This document shows, in pieces, positions 11,951 to 24,365 of a stretch of 64,000 bases of DNA. Position 1 is the stretch's first letter, and each line of letters begins with the position of its first letter. The notes under the pieces are model-generated. The model was not told the origin of the DNA. It saw only the letters and a program-made list of their open reading frames with translations, and did not search any database. Origin of the DNA: Penelope pileata (Eukaryota > Chordata > Aves > Galliformes > Cracidae); the NCBI GenBank assembly GCA_013396635.1, contig WBMW01005036.1:16582-80581 (forward strand). Reading direction: 5' to 3'. A program made the position numbers and the translations under genes.

Positions 11951-14900
11951 AAAAAACAGAGAAAGGCAAAGTTGTATAGGTTATTTCCAGTGCTTTATGT
12001 TTGCACATAGTGCTGCAGAGATACAACTATGATGAAAACTAATTGAAAATTCTCTGGAGTTCCTTACGTGTCTCTGAGTGCTAGAGGCTCCTTGCAGAAA
12101 TTTCTTTCTGTTAGTCTCCTTTGGAGAACTAAAGTACACAAATATTGCTAATTGTTGTTCCTAGCAAACAGACAACATTTTGAACATAGCTAATTGGTGC
12201 TTATTATGATTCTCTATTCATTTGCATCAACTTGAATATTACAGAGCAATTATTTTAGTTGCCATTGACAACTTTTTTCTATCAGCAATATTCTTGAACT
12301 TCCCATTATTTTTCTTAAGGCACCACCCTTATGCACTTATTTCTGTCAAGAAAAGAAATGCTCCAAGTAAAACAGAATGTTCATAAAATCTATACTTGTC
12401 AAAAATAGCAAATATAAGAACTGCATGAGTGTGTATGTTGTTACAATAATCTTCCTAACATTCAAGGATCTCTGTTTTCCCCATCTATTCCTTAAATAGA
12501 CCTGTGGACAGAAAAGGATGACATTGTACTAGATAAAGATAACAGAAAAACAGCCTGATTGCAATTTATGCTGACAATACACTCCCTCTCTTCATTCTCT
12601 TCCTCTTTCTACCTGAATGTTTGTTACAGACAATTAAACAAGTGATAGATGAACCCTTGGTTCTTGAATCATGCTGCAAACTATACAAAATCTGAAATCA
12701 CCAATATGTGATACGAATGATGAACCCTTACTGACTACTTTAAACTTCAGTTGGCCTTGGAAGGGATTAAATGTGTGAGCAATAAACATTTCACTATAAT
12801 TGTTGAATCTGAAGAAAAGAAAAAAGAAAACAAAGTTTATCAACTGGATAGCAACAGAAAGTTACATGAACCCTCAGCCTTTTTTCCTTTTGAAATATCC
12901 AAATGCTTTAGTACATATGTCATTACAAGGCAGAATGGCAAAACAAATGACACGTATCTCAATTTAAAATACTACTAATGTGTAAAGGAACTGAACCGTT
13001 TCCCATAATATAAAATTTTTTGCCCTTAAGTTTGTCATTTCAAGTGTATGCTTTCCTCATTATGAGGTGCTCTGCCATAATAGCACTATCTGGGTGCAGT
13101 GGGTGCACTGTCTTGATTGACTCCTGCATTAAATGTATTTATTATCATTCTTCCTGAAATAATTTCACCCGATGATAGGATAAAGGAAGCTGATGAATGT
13201 TTGCTGCTTTTCTTCATTACCACAAAAATACAGCAAAACAGATTTCACATATGTAAGAGAAATGCTGGAGGTTTATCAGTTTCATTTAAAATTTCATGTT
13301 CTAGCGGAGTTAAAAAAAAAAGCTAAAATGCAAACACCATAAGATTTGATGGTTAGTTAATTTCCTTGACAAAACTAAGAAGATTAAAACTCAGTCTTCA
13401 GATTACTCATGGACCAGTTTTACAAACTGTAAATCAACTTCTTTCAAAAACCTCTACTGATTTTCTAAGAATCAGGCCTTTTATAAGGAAATCACAGATT
13501 CATTGAAGCCAGGTGCCACCACTGAATATGGTTTTCAACTAAATGTCAGAGGCTTTTAATTTAACTTTTAAACTAATTTGAATTCTGATATCGTGAGATT
13601 TACTTTAGTTTGCTCAGTTCTTAATGGCACACAATAATTAGTGCAATATTTAAGTGCAAAATAAAATCATTAGAAGGTATGAAAAAATGAAAACATTTCA
13701 TTGTTCTTTACCACTTGTGAATTATGTTAATGAATTGCAATTAAATCCACTGAGTACGACAAATATTTCTTTACTACTAAGTTGCTGATAGTAAATGCTC
13801 TGTATGAATATGTTTTGTAACATTTGTCTGGTCTCTTAGCTAGTCATGACAGTAAAGTATAACAGTGGGATATAATCTAATGCTTTAATATACTTCAGAA
13901 TGTCAACTGATATTCTTTATAACTTAATATCTTATATTTTTTAACATTCATACATTTTTAAATACCCTACAAAAGCAATGTAACTAGTATTACTCTTATA
14001 GAGTGCAAAATAATTGTTAGTACTTACTGTATGTAAATACACCCAAATAGTAATTCTTTCTAGTACTCTCCTGTTGCTTTAGAGATTGTGTTATAAACTA
14101 ATTCTTTTCTGTGATAAATCAAACAATTAATTAGCATTATAAACTAATTTCCTAAGATATGTAAAAGCTAAATACAATCAAAAATTGTACTCCTACTACT
14201 GTAAAACTAGAACATTTTTTAAAAGTAAAATGTCTTAAAATATCAAAAAATATGCAGCAAAAATATCTCTTCATTCTGTAGATAGTATCTAAAACCAGAT
14301 ATCTAAAACCAAGTATCAGTTATCAAGTTCTTCTACAGTCTTATTGAATGGAAACAAACCGGGCAGAATCTTGGCCCCTTGGGAGCCAGAGTGTTCTCTG
14401 CTGGATTTCAGTGAAATCATGGTTTAAGCTTCCATAGCTCACATATAAGGCATCAGGAATTTCTGCCTCCTCTTCAAAGGGGAATGAACTCATTACTCAG
14501 TATGAAGTGTGATTATAATATGGGGTTTTCTCCATTCGTCTTTACTGTAATGAGATGCTAAACATTGTCATGTAGTACTTCAGAGGTAAAAAATTAAACC
14601 TCTCTCTATATACCATTACATAAAGACTACATTTCATAATGGCAGAAGCCTGGGCCCATTCCGTCCCTCAAGAAGAGTACTTTTGCCCATGATGCTAATA
14701 ATTTCATTTGTAGTAGTATAGTTCTTCGTGTAATCAAATTTAGAACCTGATCCTTCTTTTTACTGCAGAATTGGAGCCAAAGTATACAGCTGTCTGTTCT
14801 TAGACTGCTCTCCCAATATAACTGTTTTGGCTGAAGGTACAATTTTCTACTGAAACATTTATCTCCCAGTAAAACCTGTAAACCTGTAGTAAAAAATCAT

Positions 14901-15520
14901 TTAAAAAATTTATCACATATCACTGCATAAACATCTCTACTGTCTTACACATATTGCAGAACAACTTTTCCAATTTAAAGAATTTTTAGTGTGTTAACTA
15001 TATCCATGTGATTATGTTGGTATTATTTTTGTAGAAATCTCAAAAGAGCTAATGCTTTGGAACAAGGAAAGGTTTATCAAAGCTTCAGAGTTAATGGGGT
15101 GTGTCTGAAATACACAGAGAGGAAAAACTAGCAGGAAATCAATTACAATACTAGTAAAAATGTTATTGATGACAGAAAACTTGAAGAGTGCTTTCAAGAA
15201 GGAAAAAAAAGAACTTCAAACAATCAAACAGAAAGACATTGGAACTTTCTCCTTAAAAGGATTTGTGACCCATGTGTAGGAGAAAGTACCCCAGCATCAG
15301 TAAGATTTGCAGACAAATTAGTGGTACAGAACTGAAATCTGCAAATATAAGAAAATATTTTCTTTGTAAGATTAATAGTATTCAGAAAGAGTTTAAAAAC
15401 AAATTTTTGACTTTTTCACTATCAGTTTGTGTACCTCTGTTCATCCTTCACATGGCACATAAATTCTGGCATAAGCCATGATTTATTTTAAGTAAAATTG
15501 TGTAAGAATTACCTGAAAAT

Positions 15521-15534
15521 TATCTATCTATCTA
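15521..15534. repeat. Short TATC microsatellite
   Basis: Three and a half units of TATC followed by TATAG. It is of minor interest. Confidence 0.7.
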
Positions 15535-17510
15535 TATAGTATTGGTATATATTGCACATGTTCATTTAGGTTGCATCTCTAGCAATGGCTTCTGCTGATT
15601 CATTTCACTATATCAGGATATTTTTTAAATGTAGTGTAAAAGGGTCTGAAAAGAGCTAAATCATATTAGAAAAAAATAACTGCTGCAGGAATAAGTCAAT
15701 AAGTCAATATTAAGTTTGTTGATGCAATATGACAATTCCGCATGCTATTTAAAGCATACCAGAATCTTTTTTTGCAATTATGAAATGCATACAAATATGT
15801 GAATATATCTGTACGTGAATCCACATCCACACATACTAAAGAATCCTTCTCTATTTCCAAAATAGCAATCTTATAAGGAACTGTTCCAAACCCCAAACAT
15901 CAGAAAAATGAATAATTTCATGCATTCTGGCTGTGTTGGTCTATAAGGAATCAAAGTTAATAACATTCCCGCTAGTATGTGGCACAAGAGAAACTTTTGG
16001 AACGCATTGATAGGAACACAGTGGATAAACTATAAAAAACTTAAACAAAATGCTAATTACATATATTCTAGATGCGACAAAATCAATGCAGGCATATTTT
16101 TCAGAATAGACTTACCTAATGGGAAAAATATGAGGGGCAAGGTACTGACCCATTATTTATTGGTTATATTGAACACACAAAGGTTCCTTTTTTAGTAACT
16201 ATTAGTATGATATAAATCTATATCATCTTTATATTTTTATGGCTAAAAGTCTTTTGGAAAAGTTATACAAAAATAAACGTGGAAAATGTTGATATGACAA
16301 GTATTTCACTAAAAATATTTTTAAAAGCTAAAAGATAACAAACATATACTAGGTCAGAAATTGATTTTTTAACAGTCTAATCTAAATACAAAAAGCAAAC
16401 AAACAAAAAAAAACCTGTTGCTAGCCTAGAATGCTATCAAAAGAACACTAACATTGTATTCTAAAATCTCAAATAACCTACTTATTACAGAAAATCTCTG
16501 TTGCACACTTAAAATTTTTATGGCACTAATAACTTTGCTTTAAGTAACTTTATAGTGTCTATATCTCATCTTGGGTGTTTCGTTCACTCTTTTGACATTC
16601 TTTCTTGCCCTAGGATTGACATAGCTGGTTTTTCTCAAGAAATTTGAAGGATTTGGGAATTGAGATTACAATGACTCCTCAAATTCCTGTGTATTTTGCC
16701 AAAAGAACGATGTTGATGATCTGAGGTAGACTTGTGTTGACTGTTGTATGACTTCTTATGGTTTTTGCAATTCTCTTATACCCATAATTTTCTTTAATTT
16801 ATGATTTCCAGTTTATTGTTTTCTAATTCTATGTTGTACATTTATTTTTTTTTGTTCACTTTCTAATCTCTAAATCTGGATTTCCCTGACCCACAGGGAA
16901 CCCATTTGTAACCACTATATCATGATGTAAACGTGTGTACAGTCTGGAGTTTTTAACATCATCACTTGACTATACTTTTTTATACCACAGATTAGAGCAT
17001 GAATCGTAAATCTGCACAACCTCAATAAAGTGAAAATATTTTTAAAAACAGGCTCTGCATCTTTTTGTAGTCAAGATTTAAATTCAGAGTGAGCAGCATG
17101 GTCTCTAGTGGTTAAACAGCTTGCTGGTTGGTTCTGAGTAGAAGAGAAATTGTAACAATTACAACTGTGCTATAATGCATATCACTATTTGGAACAGCTA
17201 GAACAAGGAAAGTAATACTAGTTTCAATATTAAATTTCAACTAAAAGTTATTAAGAGTTAAATTGAATATAAACCATTTCAGATCATGTCAAAATTGTAA
17301 CTGCATTGTTGTTTATTATTTGAAAAACTGAACAGAGCAAAAGGCAGATTTGATTTATTCAAAAGCTGAATCCAGCTAAAATAAATGCTGGATGGGCTAC
17401 CTGAAGATGTTGGTTTTCCTGCAGTTATTAACAAAAAGATACAAATTTTTTTGTTCTATATTTAGTGCACAGTATAGCTCCTGGAGAATTCTACTCTCTG
17501 TATTCAACTA

Positions 17511-18064
17511 TAAGGTCTGCTCTGAAAGTAATGTCTCCTATTTTATTACAGCAGCCCACAACATCAGAGGCACATGTTGTCTGTATTGCAGTAGAGGCCG
17601 AACCTTCCTGCCAATGTCACATTACATTTTGTTCCCACATGACAGATGGCAGCAAAGGGGCAGGTCTGACATGGTAGCACATATGAAGCAAAGGTGTATC
17701 GCTGAATTCCTCCACGTGGAAAAAGTGGCACCCACTGGCATTCATCAACACTTGCTGGATGTTTCTGGAGAACAAACAGTGGATGTTAACCCAGTGAGAT
17801 GATGGGTGGTACATTTCAGCAGTGGCAACAACAATGTGAAAGACAAGCCACTTTCTGTACAACCATGCACAGCTGTCACACCACGAAATGAAGAGCATCT
17901 TGATCGGCTCATCTGTGTGCATCAGCCAACTGTAGTGACTATGTTGAAAAATAATGTTTTGTAGCTGAGAATTTGCTCTGTCAAATATTGTTATTGTGCT
18001 CTTTGTATGTGTTGTAGTTTCCATGGAAATAAATACGAGGAATTATTTTCAGAACAACCTACAT
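17511..18064 (+). mobile_element. Mariner-type DNA transposon, internally deleted
   Basis: The left end AGGTCTGCTCTGAAAGTAAT (17513-17532) and the right end ATTATTTTCAGAACAACCT (18042-18060) form inverted terminal repeats next to TA dinucleotides, the mariner target. The plus strand keeps the N-terminal part of a transposase. From about 17671 it encodes MVAHMKQRCIAEFLHVEK and then HQHLLDVSGEQTVDV, the helix-turn-helix region of mariner proteins. A TGA at 17800-17802 breaks the frame just before WVVHFSSGN. Downstream the frame stays open to a TAG near 17962. The catalytic D,D34D core is absent, so the element could not move on its own. The right part of this segment reappears at 18083-18377. 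Confidence 0.85.
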
Positions 18065-18377
18065 ATAACACAGGGTTTTTTNAACCCAGTGAGATGATGG
18101 GTGGTACATTTCAGCAGTGGCAACAACAATGTGAAAGACAAGCCACTTTCTGTACAACCATGCACAGCTGTCACACCACGAAATGAAGAGCATCTTGATC
18201 GGCTCATCTGTGTGCGTCAGCCAACTGTAGTGACTATGTTGAAAAATAATGTTTTGTAGCTGAGAATTTGCTCTGTCAAATATTGTTATTGTGCTCTTTG
18301 TATGTGTTGTAGTTTCCATGGAAATAAATACGAGGAATTATTTTCAGAACAACCTACATATAACACAGGGTTTTTTT
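17788..18377 (+). repeat. Near-identical 295-bp tandem duplication joined at a single N
   Basis: Positions 17788-18082 and 18083-18377 match base for base at a constant offset of 295. There is one difference, A at 17921 versus G at 18216. Position 18082 is an N, where the second copy has the seventh T of a T run. The repeated block holds the right part of the mariner element plus about 18 bp of its flank. One N at the joint, plus near-identity in an element that is otherwise decayed, points to an assembly or haplotype-merging artefact. A very recent tandem duplication is the alternative. Confidence 0.9.
18082..18082. other. Single ambiguous base (N) at a repeat joint
   Basis: One N lies exactly between the two 295-bp copies, in the position of the last T of a seven-T run. 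Confidence 0.99.
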
Positions 18378-21300
18378 GTCATAGAATATTCTGTAGAAAT
18401 CAGTAAAGGTGTTTCTATTCAAGACACACTGTAAGGTTTTTTTTTTTTGACTAATCTGGACAGTTTCAAATTACCCTATATGTCCAAGAAGCTTCTAATT
18501 TTGCAAATGAAAATATTTATTTTGCATATTTTTATGGCAATGCTTAATCTGGAGCTAAGAGAAAAAAGTATTAATTCTCTCTTCCTTGTAGAAAATAAAT
18601 TCTTCTCCAAAGACTGCTTGTCTTTCTGCAGACTTTTAATTCTTTCTGCAGAGACAGTGAGGTACACTTGAAAACCTGCAATATCTCTGTTGATAAGGTT
18701 GATGTAATTTGCAATTATCAACTATGTTCATTCAAAAAAAATGCCATAGCAATACAAAAATGCCTAAAGGAATCACCATAGAATAACATCTTTGTAAAAT
18801 GTCTCATTTCTCCAATGGACTAAACTGCAGGTTTCCCCTAGATAACATTGGCACACATTTCTAATTTTCATAAATGCAAACTTTACAAGTAACAAGGCGA
18901 ACAAGCACATAGAATAGCTATCATGAAGTTCCATTATATGCATGAATTAATATAAAGCCTTTGATGTGATAATTTCGCTTCATCTAACATCACAGTACAA
19001 GTTTTGGCTAGACTAGTCATCCAGACTTCTTTTTAGTTAGGAGAGTGTCTGTAAAGAGTGATTCAATCCACCTACTTTATATTGCTCAGCTAAAAGGGAT
19101 GCCTCTCCCCACTGACCATAGAGGATGCCTTAGAATAGTCACTAGTTAACCCAACAAGAACCATTGACCATCGGTTTCATTCTTAATAGCTAAAATTAAA
19201 TCATCTGATTTTCTCCTTTAGCTACATTAAAAATAGATTCCCTTTCAATCAGATTATGTTCTCATTTCAAACACATAGTGTATTTTTGTTCTTAGTATTA
19301 TTATTTGTAAAATAAATGAAATGACAGAAATGCTTCTCTATATGTTCTTGTTATAATTCTTGTTGTAAGACCTGAATATGCAGTTTTTCTGTTCTCATTA
19401 GATATTTCCTCTTGATTCTGACAATACCAAAAAGAAAGAAACAACATGAGGCACAGAAAACTTTAAAAATTCTCTTTGATAAAAATTGAGACAGATTGAG
19501 AAATGATGAAGCAAAGTTAATATGGCAATTTCTATAGATTTCAAGTTACTGGAATTTACTTAAAGTATATCAAGCAGCTGAAATGGCTTTGCAAATGATT
19601 GTTTCTTGCACATGATTCATGAAATATTAGGTGATTCTCACTTGTTTGTAGGTCATTTTCATCATCTGAAAACTAAATATATAAATAATAACAATAATAA
19701 TCTACACAGCATTTTGTTCCCTGAATACATTTTTTTCTACTATTGTTTTATTATCTTATAATTTTAACAGCTATCACTACTTTTATATGACTTTTTATGA
19801 AAGGCAACAATCTAGAAATAAATAAAAGGTCTCCTGGATTTGTGATTAAATTATGATTCCTTGAATTTATTCTTTGATTAATTCACTTGGGATGGTATAA
19901 TGAAGTTAGACAAAAATCATATGCTATTTGTGCCAGGGGTTATGTAAACACATTGAGGTAGCAGCAATTTTAGAAGTGCTTTTAGATCAGCACTTGGGGA
20001 ATAAGGGCAGGAGGCAAGGCGTGGGGTGTCATTGATGGAACAGATTGGGTCAGGAGGAGTAGATGGCCTGAGGTCAGTCACTGTAAGCATTTGCAGTAAG
20101 CAGCCTAAGGGAAGAACAGTAATGATGTGCGGCAGAGGGTCATCTGCCGGGCAGTGGAGCAGATGGGTGGGTTAAAAGGTGATTTGAGGAAAAAAAAGTT
20201 AATGCTGGAGATGATGGCTATAAAGAACTCTGAGAGAACAAGAGGAGAAAAAAAGATACTTTTATATACAGGCAATCCTTTCATCTGCAATTGATTCTTT
20301 ATGTGCTAGATAGAAATTATTTGTCATGAGAGAGAGGTGCATAGTATTGTATGGAAAATTTTTCAAGTCCTATATTTGGGTTGATCCAGCTCTTCAAATA
20401 GTCATTTCTAATTTCAACAACTGCAATGGACTTGTTATATGAAATGATTTTCCTTTCTGGCAAGACAGATTTTTGAACAAAGATAACGTAGAGTTTTTCT
20501 TTGCCTTTTTGTTTACTTAGATAAACAATAGAGGACTACTTAAAAAACAAACAAACAAAAAACATTTTTGGATTAAATTCACAAAAAAAAAAAAAAGGAA
20601 ATTAAGCACTTGCAGATTGAATGTACAATTATAATTGTGACTAGATTTAAGAGACAGGTAAGATGGTTTCCTGTAGAATGAAGATTATTTTCCTTTGAAA
20701 TAGACTACAAATTATTGGTTCATTATACTTTGCATTGTGAATTATATGCTATATATGAAATATATTTTGATCTATACTACAAAGACCACATTTCATTATC
20801 ATTAAGATGTTTGACTCAGAAAGAAAAAATATTTTTTAAGGCACATATCACTGCAGAGTATACTTCAGAGATTTTACAGAAGTTAAACCTGCTGTGTATA
20901 ATCTACCATATGGTTAAATAGAACCAAATTAATAATAGAAGTTACACCACAAAGGCCAATGTATTTGGTCATACAGGTATTCCCAAGATCCTCACTGGCC
21001 AATCCTTGTGGTGCACAAAACACTTTGGAGTTCGTGGCATGGAACCAGGATCTGCAATTCGTGGAAGTGGTCAGTGCTGAAGCTGGTGTTGTTAAACTGG
21101 TAAACAATGATAACAAATTATGAATTCTGCTGCATAGGGTGCATTTGTTCCAAGAACAATTTGAGGCAAATCAGCTTATTCTGTAATAAAATCTACAATA
21201 TTTCTTGATTGCATGTGGACATGGAAAGGAACTTGTTCAAGGAGAAGCATAACGAGAGTATTTTTGGTTAGCAAAACAGATGTGTGAATAGGAATGAGCC

Positions 21301-24001
21301 ATCTTTTAAGAAGAAGCATGATTTATGATTATTAATTCTTATTGTAATTTCATTGGACAGTAAACATTGATGTGTCTGTATAGGGGTTTGTAGCATGTTT
21401 GGACATACAGTAGTGAAGTGATGTAATGAGGATGTAATGAGGGCATCTGTGAGAATGCAGTTCTTTAATCATAAATATTTTGGTCTGATATAAATATATT
21501 GTTATTGTGGAAGTTATAGAAAAGTATCCAAAGGAATATAATATGTATATATATATATATGTTCACCATTAAATATTATCTGAATTAGATGGCTTAGGTT
21601 ATAAAAAATGATTTTTTAATGAAACAATTTTCTAAGCAATGATTCTTTGGAGGTTTTCCCAAGACGAATTTCTATTGCTCAGCTTGTTCCATTGGGACAT
21701 GAAGAATGTGGATAACAAATGCTTCATAAAGTTTTATTATGTACAAGTAATTCTTCAATGCAAAAAATAAAGATTATTAACTTCACCTTTTAATTTTCTT
21801 TAAGATAAAAATTGAGACTTTCTGTACTGATTTTTTCTGTGAGTAGTCAGAATTGTATCTTATAATGACTTAGCTATTACTTGGCCCCTTTTAATTTCAA
21901 TTTAATCTAATTTAAAGTTCAATTTAATAATGTTACTATTGTTACAAATGGAGAATTCACAATTGCAAACTTTCACTTGTGCTTTGTTAATGCATTAAAA
22001 TGTTGCATTATATGAAAATCTACCTGCTACATTTTGCTCAAGAATTTTTTGTACCTTTAAACTCAAAGTATATGTAACATTTCTTTTTCCACTTTTCTAA
22101 GTTTATTTAAAACAGGTGTGTTATAATGTCAGGTGCATTTTTTGTTTTCATCTTTGGACATGTATTTTTCTATTTTACTGGTAACAATACAATTTAATTG
22201 GGGATAGTTTAATTTCTTTGCTAAAAGCTTGTAAGTATGTGAATTAGTTGGCACAGTGTACATTGATAGCCCTGTCAAAAGTATTGATTTGTGGGTCATT
22301 AACAGGTGTATAATGACTTTTTTAGATCCATTAAAATATGCATTACAGTCTATTTAATCAGGTCATTGTACTTTTTTTCTGTAATTTCTATTAAAATTTC
22401 ATGAATGCTAAGATAGGTACAGGAATTTCAGACGGTCTAGAATTTAAAAACGATATGTATCTAACCACAATAGTCCTTCGTGTATCAAGACCATATTGTA
22501 TTTAGGTACCACTAATACTAATAGCAACTCTCTATATAAGGGGGTTTTTAGCTAGAAATTAATCATCTCTAATCTCAGCAAGTCTGACTTCTAAAGACAT
22601 CTCCACTTGGTTTTCCTCCTTGTCTGGTTTTCAGGAAAAAAACATCTTCAAAAATTCCTTTTGATATTTGAATGATTTCATTATATTCCTGTGTGCACGA
22701 TCATTTCCTGTCTTTTTATTATGTCTGATTTCCCTACAGTTAAATAAAGCAGCATAATCAGAGAGTTTAAATAGTTTCAAATTTGTAAGAATGCCTACAA
22801 GAAGCCTCATGCTGGCCTGGTGGTAATATCTCAGATAAACTTCTTGATGATAAGCTCTTTTTCATCTGCTAGGCTTTTTACCATTTTGCATTAATGACTA
22901 CAATGTAACCTACAAAGTAGTAAAACTCACATCTGTCACAAAAGGGTGCACCTGCAAGTGGTTATCAACCATCTTATTGAATAGCTGGAATATATTAGCA
23001 AGTGGATAAACAGCTGAACAGCAATGTTGATCTGTCTTCTCTCAATGAAGTGGTCAGTACTGCCTGCTCTGTGAACATCTCCTTCCTGTTCTCTAGAAAT
23101 ATTTGGTTTGAAAATGTTGTGCAGCTTTTTGAATCACATAAAACCTAAATGAATTTTTATGAGTACAACAGCTCTTCCTCTCTTTCTTTCAAGCTAACAC
23201 GAGATGTAAAAATGAACTGTTTAAATCACTAGCCAACTCGTATTCAACACCATTGGGAAAAAATGATGTTTATAGCAGCAGTAAGTATTTTTTTGAGAAA
23301 GATTTCCAGCTCTTCTTCCAAGTGAGCTGATGAGTTTTTTCTTATAAAAGCAAGTTCAGTAAGGCTAAATATGGATCCCAACTGTCATGGCTTGCTTTCT
23401 GAAGAAGATTCTTAGCAACATAATGATGGCTGAGCTAATTCTATGTGCTTTGTGAATATTTGGAGAATGCATATCGTGTATAAAATTATTTCTTTTTGAA
23501 AAACTTACATGGAAGAATTTGCTGGCATATTTAGGTCATCTCATATGCTTCTTTAGTATTTTATACTTGCAACACCTCATTTCATTTTTCTAGTCGTTGT
23601 GGTATTTCTTGTACCTTGTACCTTGATTGATTTTCAAAGTTCTTCAAAACCTGTGTAGTGCAAAGACAACAATCCTTGCCAGACAAAAATGAATCTGAAA
23701 CAACTGCTTATGATAGCCTTTCTAAAGAAAAGGTGATTATAGAGTCTTTTAACAGAAAATTTAAGTAGCAGATACACATCATTCATTAGGAAAGCTTTGC
23801 TGTCTGCTTTCAGCCACAATAAAATAATATTATGCTTTTTTTTTTTTCCCAACCTTTCTACTCTAATTTAAAGAGTTTGATTATGCTTCTGTCTTTCTAA
23901 AAGGAGTTATTTAATGGAATTTTTATTTTCAAGTCTAGTTAATACACATTGCAGCCAGCATACTTCACTGCTTTTCTTATCAAGCCTGATTTTGGTCAAG
24001 A
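18378..24001. other. AT-rich sequence, no gene supported
   Basis: About 5.6 kb. A purine-rich patch lies at about 19980-20230. An (AT)n run lies at 21546-21561. The stretch at about 20900-21123 on the plus strand is open in all three frames for about 50 codons and ends with GTAAAC, a possible splice donor, but I recognise no protein in it. Open frames at 18447-18671 and 18476-18721 overlap on opposite strands and look like chance. Confidence 0.5.
21546..21561. repeat. (AT)n microsatellite
   Basis: Eight AT units, preceded by ATATGTAT. Confidence 0.8.
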
Positions 24002-24365
24002 ATAGAATGGAATACAGTAGAATACAGTAGAATACAATAGAACAGTTCAATTGGAAGGAACCGACAAAGATCATCTATTCCAACTGCCTGACTACTTCAG
24101 GACTAACCAGAAGTTAAAGCATGTTATTGAGGGCATTATCCAAACGTCTGTTGAACGCTGACAGTCAGGGGACATCAACCACTTCACTAGGAAGCTTGTT
24201 CCAGTGTTAGACCACTGTCAGGGTAAAGAAACGCTTCCTGATGCCCACTCTGAACATCTCCTGGTGCAGCTTTATGCCCTTCCTGTGCTTCCTGTCATCA
24301 GTGGCCTGAGAGAAGAGGCTGTCACCCCCTCTCCTTTTCTCCTCAGAAAGTTGTAGAGAGCAACT
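24002..24365 (-). mobile_element. CR1 LINE, 3' end fragment with expanded tail
   Basis: This is a minus-strand CR1. The 3' end lies at the left, where about three copies of AATACAGTAG (24011-24040) replace the usual short tail repeat. Next comes TTCAATTGGAAGGAACC, then CR1-typical blocks such as AAGCTTGTTCCAGTGTTAGA (24192-24211), AAACGCTTCCTGATGCCCA (about 24229-24247) and GAGAAGAGGCTGTCACCCCC (about 24311-24330). The copy is truncated at its 5' side near 24365. It encodes no useful reading frame. The short frames at 24343-24558 (minus) and 24441-24704 start at or beyond its edge. Confidence 0.9.

Larger units (their letters stand above)
11512..17510. other. AT-rich sequence with one assembly gap, no gene supported
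   Basis: About 6 kb, strongly AT-rich. It contains the N run at 11916-11950 and a short TATC run at 15521-15534. Short open frames (for example 12751-12978, 13117-13326 and 14627-14842 minus) look like chance. A slightly less AT-rich patch lies at about 14350-14490, with no repeat or coding signature that I can name. Confidence 0.5.

Noticed and set aside
17617..18319. Minus-strand frames of 135 and 86 codons with identical starts
   Set aside because: They are antisense to the mariner transposase remnant and repeated by the 295-bp duplication.
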